Shown one piece after another: positions 25,545 to 38,400 of a stretch of DNA of 64,000 nucleotides. This DNA comes from Strigamia acuminata (Eukaryota > Arthropoda > Chilopoda > Geophilomorpha > Linotaeniidae). Positions within the stretch are counted from its first letter, which is position 1. Every line of letters begins with the position of its first letter. The stretch covers positions 6,080,186 through 6,144,185 of the forward strand of contig OX442317.1 of the NCBI GenBank assembly GCA_949358305.1, in the 5' to 3' direction. The notes beneath the pieces were generated by a model, which saw only the letters and a list, made by a program, of their open reading frames with translations, had not been told where the DNA came from and made no database searches. A program made the translations under genes and the position numbers.

Positions 25545-25915
25545 CTCCAACCAATGCGAAATGACGGAAAATGAGCGAAAAAGTCTAAATTCGGCACCAG
25601 CAGACCAAAACCGAGCTTGATAAATTGCTAAAAATCTAGTAAATCTTTTTCACCAACAGTGCCAAACATAAATGATCTGACGCCGGATTCGGAGTTATAA
25701 AATTGGAAAAAATCCATCAATAAATGTCATGTATTATGCAAATTCTCGTAAAAGAAACTGTTACAAACTCTCGAGTAGTTTATTTATTTGTTTTATTTAA
25801 TCGTTCCAATTAAACGTTTCACCATTCACATCTTTTTCATTTGTAAAATAAATAAAACGAGGCGATATTCTATCTAAACCATCAACTAGCTGATAAAGCA
25901 TCAAGTCTGAATTGT

Positions 25916-26422
25916 TCATTGCAACATGCACGCACTGCTCTGACACTGGAAACTACTATGAATGCTGGGCACAGGCTGCTGCGAATCAAAATGAGACTTC
26001 AACAATTTCTGCATCGACTCGAAATCCCGCGACTGTTTACGCGCCACTGGAACGATGCGCGGAGGAATGCCCTGCACGCTCGACTCGACTGCCGGCATCT
26101 CGTTCGCTGCTTGAACGGCCACTTGTCCCATCGGAACACCGTTCGTCTGTAGATTCACCACCGGAGCAACTCCTTCTGGAACCACTTGCAGTTGCACGGG
26201 CGCAACCTTCTGCGGCATCAGTGCGACAACCGAAGAAGCGACCACTTTGAACGACGGTGCAGTGGATGCTTTTTCGCTGGTGGATCCGGTTCTAAGTCGA
26301 TCGAAGTCGTTGGCGCAAGTTTCACAGTTGATATTTGTGTGGAGATGGGCGACGATGAGGATTCGAATACTATTGGCGATGTGTTGCTGAATATTTGTAC
26401 AAATCGTTTGCGTATTCCACAA
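25916..26422 (-). CDS. Unidentified C-terminal exon downstream of CKAP5
   Basis: A 168-codon open frame ends with a TGA stop at 25916-25918 and reads, among others, PQKVAPVQLQVVPEG, ESSVQGIPPRIVPVARKQ and FESMQKLLKSHFDSQQ. It is GC-richer than its flanks and has coding-like composition. The first third has a competing coding-like frame (STQISTVKLAPTTSIDL), so either the exon starts further in or there is a frameshift near 26280. It starts about 290 bp past the CKAP5 stop on the same strand. I do not recognise the family. Confidence 0.5.
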   Translation of the reverse strand: MWNTQTICTNIQQHIANSIRILIVAHLHTNINCETCANDFDRLRTGSTSEKASTAPSFKVVASSVVALMPQKVAPVQLQVVPEGVAPVVNLQTNGVPMGQVAVQAANEMPAVESSVQGIPPRIVPVARKQSRDFESMQKLLKSHFDSQQPVPSIHSSFQCQSSACMLQ

Positions 26423-26665
26423 CTATCATTGAAATATTTCTTGCTCAAAATAACGCAAAACCATAATGCCTAATGGCTAAAAACAACTCTCAAAACTCGA
26501 AAACTCAATACTCATTGCGTGTTGCGTGATCGTCGCAAAAATGTACACACCAAACCAAAGATTTTTTAAATACTTTTAATATTTTTAAAATTACAAGTAA
26601 ATCGACCAAAAGGAAAAGAAAAAAAAATATTTAAAAATAAAACTAGCTTGACATAATTTAAGATT

Positions 26666-26671
26666 TTTATT
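26666..26671 (-). terminator. Candidate CKAP5 poly(A) signal
   Basis: AATAAA on the minus strand, about 40 bp after the CKAP5 stop codon. A second AATAAA lies about 20 bp nearer the stop codon. Confidence 0.5.
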
Positions 26672-26710
26672 CGTACACGTATTTATTCAATTCCTCTTCA
26701 TATGGAGTTT

Positions 26711-28564
26711 TCAAATTTTGTTCGAGTTTTTTATCCGCGCAAGTCTCTGTTTCAACTCGTCCATTTCGGATCCAGTCTTGGTCGAAACCGCATCCGAACT
26801 TTCACTTCTTGGAATCCCGATGGGAAAACTCATCGACTAAACCAAAAAACAAATTTAAATTAAACAAAATTCCCTTTAAAAAAAAGAAACCAAGAGTCAA
26901 CACCACCTCTTCGTTTTTCGCATCTCCGCCATGAAATAATGGCTCAGGTGGAGTTGACGATCCCTTTTTAATATTTCCCGTATTGGCTTTTTCGTACTGC
27001 ACAAAATTCATTAAAAAATATAAATAAATGCTCGTCTTCGTTGCAAAAATAACGCCTACCATTGTATTATCATATCTGCAACGAGCTCTGAGTGCTTTGA
27101 GCCGTTCCTTGTAGACCCCCACTGTTTCCTCTTGAGAATCGCTCGTCCTAATGAGGGCGCTCACAGTGTCCTCCGAGTTTTGTATCGACGCAATAACGGG
27201 TGTCGACGTTGCGCTACTCGGCTGAGATTCCCGGTAATTCTCGATCCCTTTCAGTCCGCGCTCGATGTAGTTCTGGAAGAACTGTGAAGATTTGCGAAGG
27301 AACGGCTCTATGTCGGCTTCGGGATGGTTCCTCTTAAAATCGTACAAATCAGCAAGGCTCTGAAAGTGAACGGACAAACAAAACTGCATTGCAATATTTC
27401 TCGATTTTTATTTTCATTCAAATTCACTTCTTTGGTGTATTCCTTCGATCCAATTTTCTTAAAAATCTCAGCTAGCATTTCATGCGTGCTTTTCGATAGA
27501 CGTTTTGGGCTCTTCGACTGACATTCAAATAATTGTTCATTTAATATTAAAACCATTTCAAACCCACTAAATTCCAAATTTTACATCTTTTTTTGAAGAA
27601 TCCAAAGTTCGATGTTCGATTCCGCTCTTAAGAAATCTCTGCAGATACGCTTCTAATTCCGACTCGTGCAGATTTTCAACCAGACTTAGATGACTCAAAA
27701 TCTAACAAAATAAAATAAACATAGGCCTACATTTCAATATACGAGTCATTTCTCGTCGGCAAATCTTACTTTGTTCCCTTTTTGGAGCACCAACGTGTGA
27801 ATGACAGTTTTAATTGTCCTTAATGGAGTGTCTGAACTGCGCTCTTTCCATTGAGCGGATGGATAGGCTTTGAGAAATAAATGTAATTCGAGTAAAAGTT
27901 TATCCAAATTTAAATCGTCGATTATATTTGGCACCGTGCGAAGCATTTTCCACATACACTGAAATAAATTAAATTTTAATGAAATTGAAATAAATTAAAT
28001 ATATCTATTTTAAACATACCTTCATCACCAACTCTACGAATTTACTGGAACAAGTTTCTTTGCCAACACAATCCGATAATAATTTAATCAACGCTGTGAA
28101 AATATTAGTCGGATTCGACCTTTCCATGACCTTAACTATCAGTTCATTGATCGAGTGCCCAACACGAGTATCATCATCAATGGCGTTTAATCGTTCATCC
28201 AATAAAATTGACATTAAATTGGAAATTACATTGCGGAGCAAATTTGTGGAACTCCTAGTTGGCAAGCAACGATTGCAGAACAACTGCAACAAAACAAAAA
28301 CGTTGAGCGTTTTCGTGAGATGTCGATACAATCTGAAAAGATCCCGCCAGTTTGTGGACTTATCGCTCGTGTGTCGCGAACAAATCGTCCGCAATTGTAA
28401 TATAACGACTGGGCTAAAATAAGCTGGTCGACGCACGACTGCATTAATTCGGTCCGCCATTCGTCCTTCACCCGGTCGGCCGAAATCTTGAAACATTTCA
28501 GGCTGGACGAAACATTTTCCAAACAAGCACTTTCTACTCCGCGATTCCATCTGGCGGCAGGAAC
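26711..28564 (-). CDS. CKAP5: CKAP5/XMAP215 (chTOG) microtubule polymerase, 3' end
   Basis: Minus-strand exons 28564-28020, 27958-27770, 27701-27585, 27517-27428, 27359-27060, 26996-26907 and 26836-26711 join with GT/AG borders. All internal exons are whole codons. The C-terminal HEAT/TOG-like part includes MERSNPTNIFTALIKLL, SSKFVELVMK and LRTIKTVIHTLVLQKGNK. The signature LAEIFKKIGSKEYTKE then HPEADIEPFLRKSSQFFQN follows, and the tail ends DELKQRLARIKNSNKI before TGA. These align with the C-terminus of vertebrate CKAP5, which adds tubulin to plus ends and stabilises spindle microtubules. The large N-terminal TOG array is not recognised upstream. The first visible exon also needs a frame change near 28410 (LILAQ to LQLRTIC), so this copy is partial and possibly impaired. 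Confidence 0.88.
28020..28564 (-). CDS. CKAP5: CKAP5 5'-most visible exon with an apparent frameshift
   Basis: The exon begins after acceptor CTTGCAG and reads SLKCFKISADRVKDEWRTE and SCVDQLILAQ in one frame, then LQLRTICSRHTSDKSTNWRD in another. The spacing between the conserved blocks is 14 nt where a multiple of 3 is needed. One deleted base (or two inserted) near 28405-28415 would explain it. It could be a sequencing error or a true mutation. Confidence 0.65.
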
Positions 28565-28891
28565 CTGCAAGTTTCTAATAAATGAAGCGCCATCAAATTT
28601 GATATTAGATGCTGCCATCTATTGTAAACATCTTTAAACTGCGCTACCAACTCTTCTCAAAAGATGACAGCATCAAACCAGATAGCATTTCTTTCTAGAT
28701 ATTGATATTAATTCCATCGAATTAGACAACAAAAAAGGCAATAAATGATTGCACTTTTGAAATCAAACTAAACAGCTAAGTGCACTTTTTTAAAATTAAC
28801 TAATTTTGGGGACACCCATAAGACTAAATTTCCAATTCAATTGCTTAGAATTTTTATCCGTTTTTTCAATTAGAAAAAAAAAATCTATTAC

Positions 28892-28945
28892 CTCTAGATT
28901 TATTTTCTGTTTACAGTGGAATTTTGCATACTGAATAACGTCAAT
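28892..28945 (-). CDS. Candidate small minus-strand exon
   Basis: A 54-nt segment follows a strong acceptor (TTTTTTTTGCAG) and ends before GTAATA. It is open in phase 0, reading IDVIQYAKFHCKQKINLE. It lies upstream of the CKAP5 exons on the same strand and could belong to that gene, but no family match is recognised. Confidence 0.3.
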
Positions 28946-29479
28946 CTGCAAAAAAAACAAAAAAAAAACAGAACTGTTATTCCAACAAAAAAACAATAAA
29001 AACATTGTATCAATTTCTAGTGGGAAAAACAATCGATGAAACATCAATTATTCAAAATTGCAAACCCATAAAAATTCTGAACAAACGAGGAATTTCATTT
29101 TTTTACATTTTTCTTCAAAGATTAGCATCGAAAGTTGCTGACTGGCGACCTCTGGTGAGCATTAGTCAAAGATGAATGGGAAAAAAAATCATCATAAAAA
29201 TGGCATGAAATTTATTCAGTCTCCCACAATGAGAGCAAAATGAGACAGGTCACAAATGCAAGTTGGTTTGCATAGGTCATTCACAACGAACAAGGCGCAG
29301 TTGACACGGCTGCAACATGGCGCGTTTTTAAAGAAATCCAATAAAATAATGTGCAGTCAAACTAGAACTGAATAAATCTGTGCAAAATAATGAATGGAAT
29401 TTATTTTTTTGTTTTAATCTGAAAATAATCAGATTTATGTGCAAACGGTCCAACCTTGGTGTAATACTTTCTCTTTCAC

Positions 29480-29640
29480 CTGCTTCAGTGATGTCTGATT
29501 TCATAATGAGACGCAACAAGGTAAACTCTAGCTTAATGATAGCCCTTGTCCCGGGGCCACAAAGAAGCAGGTGGCTATAACCTTGATCTGAAACACCATG
29601 AACTCCAGTAGATGTGAGGAAATGCTCCCACAATGCATCG
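29480..29640 (-). CDS. Candidate minus-strand exon, unidentified
   Basis: The segment is bordered by CTTCAG and GTGAAA and reads DALWEHFLTSTGVHGVSDQ, GYSHLLLCGPGTRAIIKLE and then RLIMKSDITEAG. Its composition is coding-like and differs from the surrounding AT-rich DNA. It is positioned as an upstream exon relative to CKAP5, but the sequence is not one I can place in the CKAP5 protein or another family. Confidence 0.4.
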
Positions 29641-29649
29641 CTGAAGATT

Positions 29650-31419
29650 GAGGAGAAGGTGGAGTTCCAAGAATGAACACTTGGTCCAAATGGGTTGTAA
29701 AAAGCTAAATAAATGGATTGAGTGCCCTTTGATTAGCCAGGCATATAGATCAATAAAATTATTTCAAAGAATTGGCCTAAATATAATGGAATTTAACGCC
29801 TGTCACACATTACGACTCATTTTTAATAATTACCAATTTTTCTTGTCAAGAAATGCTACATTTTTCAGTTGCATCTTTTTCTATGTTTTTATCATCCTAA
29901 AAAAAAAATAAAAAATTAGAATATCATTTTATTTTCATTCAAGTTCACCTGGTGCACTTACTTACCTGAGATATCCAAGGTTGGAGTATGTAATAAAAAA
30001 AAATAGTAAAAAATAGCGATTATTTTGTTCACCGAGTCATTTTTATGAGCATTTCAAGTTTAAAATTTTTATGTTTGTTAATGTTTTCGAATTATAACGC
30101 GCAGATCATATTGCTCATCAAATGACAGTAAACGACATTTAATTACTTTCTTGTGAATTACTATTCTATAAATATAATTTCCTTTTTTTAATTTTAATTT
30201 TAATTTTTAATTTTTAATTTTTAATTTTTAATTTTTAATTTTTAATTTTTTTAAATTAATTTCAAAAATATTTGATATGGTCGTTGCACGCTACAGTTAG
30301 TGCCTCGTGATATAACTGTAGAGTATTACATAAAACAAAAAAAAAGAGGAAATAAACTCGAGAAAATTAAATTCATGAAAAAAAAATCAGCAGTAATGAA
30401 TGAAAGTAATTCAAAACATCTGGAGTAAAAGAGAAAAAGTTTGAGGAAAATCCTCTCGACTGGTCTAATAAGTTGCACCAATTGAGACAGGCAGCACTTC
30501 ACTTTTTTTGCTCCTTAAAATGGATCAGCACCTGTAAATACACCTGTAATTTATCTAGGTACCACTCCAATATAGGTACCGTTGCAAAAAAACAACAACA
30601 ACAAAAAAATTAAGTCAAAATTTCCTCACGAAACCAAAAAAAATTTATATAAAATTCAACAAAAACATCCAAAATGGATTTATAAATTTTAAATTTGTTA
30701 ATACTAAAATTTTTTTCAATATTTAAATTTTATTTTTCTTTAGAAAATTGGACTGCAGGAAAGCAGATCAATTTCCTCTTAATTTAGTGATTGAAAGTTG
30801 GTGTTTGTGATGATGATAATGGTTGATGGGGGTGTGGTGATGAGGATGAAGGAAAAGTAGACAAGGAACAATACTAGATGCCTTCCATTTTGAATTTATC
30901 CCAAACCTTTTCCTACTTCCCTCAACTGACCATATAAATATGCACCCAGTTCCTCAATGATACGATTTGATGTTTAGAAGCTCAAGGAGAATGTTAGCTT
31001 ATGGATATTCCAAACTCACATTGGCCACACGAATCATCTCGAAAAGGTAAGACAAATAATCCCAACATTTTTCACATTTTTCCCTCTCAAATTAATTACA
31101 TTTCACGTGAAATCAAACAATTCAATTCTTTTTAAGACTCGTGAACATTAAAAAAAAAAGTTGTGTAACATTTAACGTTTAAATATCTATGTGAAAAAAA
31201 AACAATTAAAATAAATGCTGCAAAACCTAAGCGCAAGATTACACGGGTTTAAATCATTTAAATCATTTCACAGTCTAGTTAATTCAATTTAATAAAAAAT
31301 AAATACAGAAAACAAACCGCAGATGTAAGAAATTTCTCTCTTGTAATGAATGTACAAAGACACAATTAATGACTAATAATAAAAACAATAAGTCCAATAA
31401 ATAAAATGTAAGAAAAAGC
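29650..31419. other. Noncoding AT-rich stretch
   Basis: No gene recognised. A (TTTTTAA)n-like tract lies at about 30186-30258. Confidence 0.5.
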
Positions 31420-31860
31420 GGTCGTCACTCAAAAGGATTAATTTCTATCATCTTATGTGGCCCTAATTAAAACCCAAGATTGCTGTAATTGCAAGTGCCA
31501 GGACCCGGGAGTCGCGAGTGGGGATGGGGTTGATCGAGGTCCAACAGTGGGATAATTCTAGCATATCAAGCTCTGTGCACTTATCCCAAAAAGAGTAAAT
31601 ACAAGTCTGTATTTAAGTTGGGAAAATGCTTTCTCATCAAGGCACAACGTGCAATTATTTTTATATGCTGCTTTAAGGCATAATTACAATCGACTTCCGG
31701 TGAGGGGGCGGAATGGTGGACGAGTGGGAGAGGTTAAAAGCAACCAATGACTGGATCGATCCATTTGGCCAATAGAGACCAACCATTTGGATCATTTATG
31801 CAAATGAGATAAAACTGGTGAAAAACAGCAACAAAATTGCAAAAAGAGATCACTAATGAA
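31420..31860. promoter_or_regulatory. Candidate enhancer island with an octamer site
   Basis: A segment of higher complexity and GC than its surroundings contains GCTGTAATTGCAAG (homeodomain-like core), GATCGATC and the POU octamer ATGCAAAT at 31798-31805. No open frame is convincing. It resembles a developmental cis-regulatory element in a gene-poor region; conservation has not been tested. Confidence 0.35.
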
Positions 31861-34800
31861 TGGGGAAAAACGGTGTGAAAACAAGTAATGAGCTACGTGG
31901 GAGTTAGCGGACAATTTAAATCAATAAAAACGAAATGCTAGAATGCTAATTTCGGCTCGGTGCAAGGTTGTGGGAGCAATACATCACCCCTTTTACGAAT
32001 TTGGGTATCGTTAGTTTCGCGTAGTCGTCCTTTTCCTCGTTTAACAGATGGAACAGGTGTAGATTCATGAATAGTCAAAAGTTACAATAAACGAGGAAAT
32101 ATTTCGAAAATTTTGATGTTATTTACCGATAAATTTCGGTCGCAACCTTCCCGGCAGGTGGCTATTTGTTTGTTATAAAAATGGGTAGAAAAATTATAAA
32201 TAATATACAGTAGAATATAAAATACAATGTGCAGCTGTGCTCATCTTTGTGGTCCCCTGCAATTTCCTTCTCTTTTTCACTCCACCCATCAACTTAAGAC
32301 ATATTAATTTGAAAATTGGTTAAGGAAGAAATGTTAGAAAGGGAATATAAAAAAAAAAAATTATTACAAAAAAAAAATAATAAAAAAAAAAAAAACCCAA
32401 GATGGCTCCCCAAACATTACTGAAAATTAAAGAGCAGATGTTGGGTTTGATGGAAAGATGATGGGTTAGTGTCTTATGAATCCCAAGACGGAATGAATCC
32501 CCATGACTAATTTACTCGGCTACTTCGAGCTGTGTTTTTGATTTGACTTCTGAATAATAGATTTCAACATGACAGGAGGTAGGTTGATGGCACTATGCTG
32601 CAAAAGATTGTTTTTTTTTTAAACGAAATATGTTTACGTGTAAAATAATTCACTTTACGAAGCAAAAAACGCTCTTTTAGATTAAAAAATGCGCCGTTCG
32701 AGTGCAAAACGTAAATCAAAATGCTATTTTACTACAGAAACAGATGTAAAAAGTGTAAAAACAACTTACAGGCACATTTTTTCCGTATACCGGGATAAAT
32801 TTCCACTAAATTGAACCTTCCATGTTGTCTCAATACGACGAAAACAAGACGAAATAGGTTTCTTAACCATTTATTTGGCCGGACTGTAAAAATTTAATTT
32901 TTAATTAATCAAAATGTGAAAAATAAAGCTTGAATTTATACGTACACGTTTCCCAGCATAAGCTAAATTGGAATTCGACGATGGCAGATCCACGTGGAAG
33001 GTCCAATACGTTTAAAATCAAATGCACAAATAAAAGCGTCAAAAACTTGTTGTTTTCTCTGCGCTGCAAAATGCAAACAAGTGAAATTGAAAAGGTGTGG
33101 TGGCCGTACAATATTTAAATTCTATTCAGACATCATTTAACAATAAGTCACGGCTAATTTTAACACCTTACATCAAGTAATAAATAAATAAATGAATAAC
33201 CGAATGAAATGTTGGGAAACACTTTGTAGAATTCGAGTCTAAAATCGTCGCTTGTAGAAATTTCTATCAGAAATATGAAAAATGTCGCTAAGTTTATAAT
33301 ATACGAATGATTAAGTGTCAAATATTACTTACCAAATCTCTCATTTTGTCAATAATTTCATCTACATACAGGTGCAGGTCCTCACTAAAATGTGCAGAAT
33401 ATATTTGCAGAATATTTGTCTTGGGTTCGGCATTCTCCGCTCAAAACTAACCGTCGTTTACAAACACATTTTGTTCGAGGTTTGGGGCCCAAGTCGCTCA
33501 AAATGACCGATTTCATTAACCCTTTTGGTTTCCTTTGAATTGGTTTGCACCGTTGGCAACGATCGTAATTTATTTTCCCCTCAATTCAACATGGTTGTGT
33601 GTCTTTTTCTAAATCAAAAAGAATTAAAATCTGAGTAAGTGTGGTGCGGCTTTTATTTTTCTTATTGATGTTCCAATTACTATAGAAGTAAATGCGCATC
33701 ACACAAAAACCACAGCGCAAATCCATTTAATGGATAAGACAAAAATTGCTAACCATTTCACAAACTTGAAAATATGTTGAACAAATAATTGAAAAATAAT
33801 AATTGAAATCAATCAGACCCCTGGACTCCCAAGTTCAATAATGGGTTTGTATACACGTCGGTTCTCGCAGTTCCCGCAGGAACCGGGCCCCGTATGCGGC
33901 TGCCGAGGGATCCCTAAATTCCCATACAAAATATTCCAAAAAAAATTTTCTAGTGACCCCAAAAAAAACTGCGAGAAGGGCCCCCAGACCATAAATCCGC
34001 CCTCACGCTTAGCATTTCGATTCGGTCACAAATGCGCTTAATTTTACTCGAATTTCTTACAAACTCGGTTTACCACAAGACGAAAAATTTCACTAAAACT
34101 CTGAATTTTAAGACACGAAAGTAACTTAACCTAGTGATGATGATATTCCTAAGTCTGACCTCATATTTAAATTTACTTTTTTTTTAAAAATCACTTGTAC
34201 ATAGCAAACTAAGTGTCAACAGTGTAGATTGACATTAGCGATAAAAACGGCAAAGCCAACACCTTGTACAAACAATCCATAGGGGGTGCCAATATTGGTG
34301 AATAGAGGGCCCCTGCAGCAGTACCACCAAGGGATTATCATTTCAGAAATGATGGGGCTGGGCCAAAAATGTCAGCTTTGATTGAAGTTCAGACTCGAGA
34401 TGGATTATCAGAAAATTAAGTTTTCAAAACACTGATTGAGCAAATTTAGCACAAAAAGTCTTGTACCATTTTGTACGTACACATTTTGTACCAGAAAAAA
34501 TTAATCACATAAAATAAAATGCATATTTTTGAAATTTTTTATTATTTCCATCAAATCTCACATAAAATTTAATTGCACCGCATTTTCTCTGCCAGTACCG
34601 AATTCCCCTGCACTTTATGCTGCATAAACACTCCGTAATAGCCGCAATCAACCGAAGATTTATGTATAGAGGTAATTTATCGAAAACGAACATAATAAAT
34701 AATTTCCATTAAAAATGATAAAAACTCATCAATTGACAGATAAACGGCTCAAGTTGAGCTGCTCGCTTTTAATCGAAGCGACCAATTTCCAAGCACCTCC

Positions 34801-35242
34801 TCTTAAATTTCGATGCCAATTGGATGCAATTATAACAGTTGTTTGTGCAAACGCATGTTCATGTTCCCACTGAAGTTGAGTGGAGACCAAGACCCACCGG
34901 TCTAAGTATTGAGCCTCAATCTAGTAAAGTTTTGAGTGACAAGTAAATTATAACTGCTGTATAAGCATCCGGTGATATAACACAATACAAACACCAGGCC
35001 TCGAATACTAATAAGCTCAAGTTACATTCAAATCTAGTACATTTTTGCCCATAATTGCTTCGTCGCCTAAAGTTATGGGGGCAGATGCAAGAAAAATAAT
35101 TATTTTGATCTTCACAGTTTACGACACATTTGATTTCTTGCAGATAACTTGTAATAAACCTCTGGTAAAATAAACAATCACATTTTTGTAAAAAAAAAAT
35201 TAAATTGCAACTACGAAATCACTGCACAATTCTTTCGGCAAC
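31861..35242. other. Gene-poor stretch
   Basis: No secure gene. Poly-A-rich blocks lie at 32350-32396. A GC-richer patch at 33865-34010 has CTCGCAGTT and later AACTGCGAG in inverted orientation near 33866 and 33968, and may be a small transposon remnant. A second GC-richer patch is at 34255-34400. Confidence 0.45.
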
Positions 35243-35465
35243 TTTTTTTGAGCATTGTTGCAGTAACTGCTTTTATTTTGGGGCATTGTTGCAGTAACTG
35301 CTTTTATTTTGGGGTATTGTTGCAGTAGCTGCTTTTATTTTGGAAATTGTTGCAGTAACTGCTTTTATTTTGGAAATTGTTGCAGTAACTACAATTTTTT
35401 GGCATTGTTGCAGTAACTATTTTTTTTGGGCATTGTTGCAGTAGTTATTTTTTTATTTTGGGCAT
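35243..35465. repeat. About 30-31-bp minisatellite
   Basis: Seven or eight copies of ATTGTTGCAGTAACTGCTTT followed by TATTTTGGGGC, with shortened copies at the right end. Confidence 0.85.
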
Positions 35466-38400
35466 TTTTTACTCGCCCAAACTAAACAAACAAAAAATCC
35501 AACGAGCTATTTTCTTTTTCTTTTGAATTTGATTTGAATCTTCAAAAAACTGTGTAAAAATGAATCATAACTTCTCAACTATACTTAGGTATTTGTAATA
35601 ACAGTGATTACACACTGAAAATTAATAGACAGGATCTTGTGACTGCTCTTTAATTAAACACACACCTACAATTACTTATCAAAACAAAATGGAGGGTATA
35701 GAACATCATCATATTGGATTTCAGCTTGAATCCACAAATATTTTACACAACAAATACCATCAAACAGGGGGACGGCTTTCTTCCCAACCACACACTTGCA
35801 TTCCTTCCTTTTACCCACCCGACGAAGATATTCGCCCGACAAAGTGTCACCAACATACCCAACATTAAAAACTATTCGTTCTAATAAAAAATTAATAACT
35901 TTTCATAAAATTTTTGGGGTTGAAATTTGGGTTCCGTGAAGGGTTTAAGTGCAAAAGGGGGCTTTATAAAGTGGTATCCGGGAAAGGAATTTCCCACCAG
36001 CTGTCAAAAAAGAACAAAAAACTGTTGGATAATCCTAAAAATGCAACAGTAGCTGCAATTGAGATGAGGTGAAAGGTCAAAGATGGCTGCTGAGTAATTG
36101 TAACCTGCCATGATGAATTTAACTCGAAAGTCAACTTTCAGCCAAAGACTTAATTAGAGATGTGATGGGGGCAAAACTAAAACCAAAAACAACAATTTAT
36201 AGGAGAAATTTTATGCTATGAAAGACCCTTTATTCATTATTATTATTATATTTTTTTATATATATATAAATTTCTCCCCTTTTATTCTTTGCTAACAGGT
36301 GACAAGTATGTTGACGTCAGCACATGCTGCAAATATGAATTCATCTCCAGATAAATGAGTAATGCTCCCACTACACTTTTTAGCAATTATTTACATGGCC
36401 ACCACGGTGTCCCTTTGCTACTAACAAGCCCCATAAATCTCGGCTCCTGACTCAAAAGGTCATAGGTCACATTGTCCTCTTGACATTGCAACATACCCAT
36501 CAGCTCATGATGGATTCAAAAACGTGCAAAAGAATTAATCAAATGTAATAGATTAAACTCTTAGTCACTAAGCCTAAAATATGACACAAAAAAATTACTT
36601 TCAAAGTGAAAATGTGATTTTGTTTTGTGACTAACTTCACTTCGCACCCGATACATTGCAGACCCAATGCAGACCCAATGCATTGCAGTATAATTTATAG
36701 TACAGAATTTAGGTACATACATTAGACAAACCATAAATAGCATCATTTATTTGTTGGTGTTATATAATTCAAACTACGCACCCCGTTCCACGCTTATATT
36801 GATTTTATTGATAATACTGTGTGTTTTACAACTTTATTCGTATCATTTTGTGCAGAATTTTGCCGTAAACCTAATAGTAGACCTAATTAACTAGGCCTAA
36901 TATTGCTGATATAACAAGGTGTCTTTGAGAATCATGGGCGTAGTTTCATCTTAGCATCAAGATGTCTGGCGCAAACATACTCCCATAGGTACAGAGTGCA
37001 GTAGTTGGTTTTGTTGGTATTTGAGCTCATCTAGTGTACCGTAATTTCTTTTGGCACATGCCGCTAAGAAGTGTAAAATTACTAAGCTATCAAGCTGCAA
37101 CTTACCTAACTCAACTATCCAAAAGTTAGATGTTTTATTTTCAATTTGCCAGCCATGTGTCATGTCTCATATATTGCCCCTGTAATTGAGTAGCAATTTG
37201 TCTCAAATGCCAGATGCTTTCTTAAAACCACAAAATAAGGAAACTGTCTGATCATCTCAACTGCAATGTTCTCATGAAACAAGAGATCCCCAAAAAAAAA
37301 TCCCAAACAAATTTCACAGATGTTTATACAACATCCTTTTATCCTTTATTCCAAATTAATTTATAAAAGAAAATTCAAAAATTCAAAAATCAATAAATTC
37401 AAAAATTCAAAAATCCATAAATTTAAAAATTCAAAAATCCATAAATTCAAAAATTCAAAATCCTATTTTATCTCAAACAGATATAAATAAATGAATACAT
37501 ATTCCAACAAATTGTATTTGCATTCAAGAGGCCATTTTTACGAAGCATGCAGGAGGTCCAAGTGAGAAATCTGCTGTCACCAGTTTATAATTTTGATAAA
37601 TGGCAACAACCATTTAGAAATGGAATGAGTTTCGTATAGTGAAACGTTAGTAACTATTCTAATAAAAAAAAAATTTAAATTATTTTAATCAAGGACTTTT
37701 AGTCATACTTTGCATGCAATACAATGATTGAAGAGTAGATAAGAATAAAGCGGCATAAGACCTTGGCTTTGTGTATACATCGTGCGCCAAACATTTTCAT
37801 TTTCATCGTTGTATTTAAAATAGAAATAAAATAAAATAAAATTAATTATTAATGATAAATTAAAAAATTGATTTTCCCGTAACCCAGTTCAGAATTTTAG
37901 AACAAAAAAATAACAACAACAAAAAAACCCAAACTATTTTTCAATTATGTTCAATTGTGTAGTGTGTTATGTTATGTGGTCAATTTGTTATTAGAAATTG
38001 TACGTTTGAATTTTATAGGTAAGTTAGTACAATAGCAGGAAGGAGAATTTGCCTACCATCAAATATTCAAACAGGTTCCATGACTTTCCTGTTTTTTCTG
38101 GGGTCAGATGTCAAACAGCTGTCAAGCCACCTGAGTCCAATTGCATCTGATGGAGACAACGATCTTGTTTTTCTTTCTTCTTAACTAGAACTAATTAATT
38201 ACAATTAATTAATGCCAACGTTTCTTAGAATTAATTACATTTTATTTCTTCATCAAAATTCGCGTTGGATAAATTGTATTGCAAGGCAGTCAGTCGACAA
38301 CCAACCAATTGATTATAATATATAATAAAAAAAATTCGAAATCGACTGAATTTTTCAGAATTCTTATTAAGAATTAATAGTTGTCAAATCTGTCGTCTGA

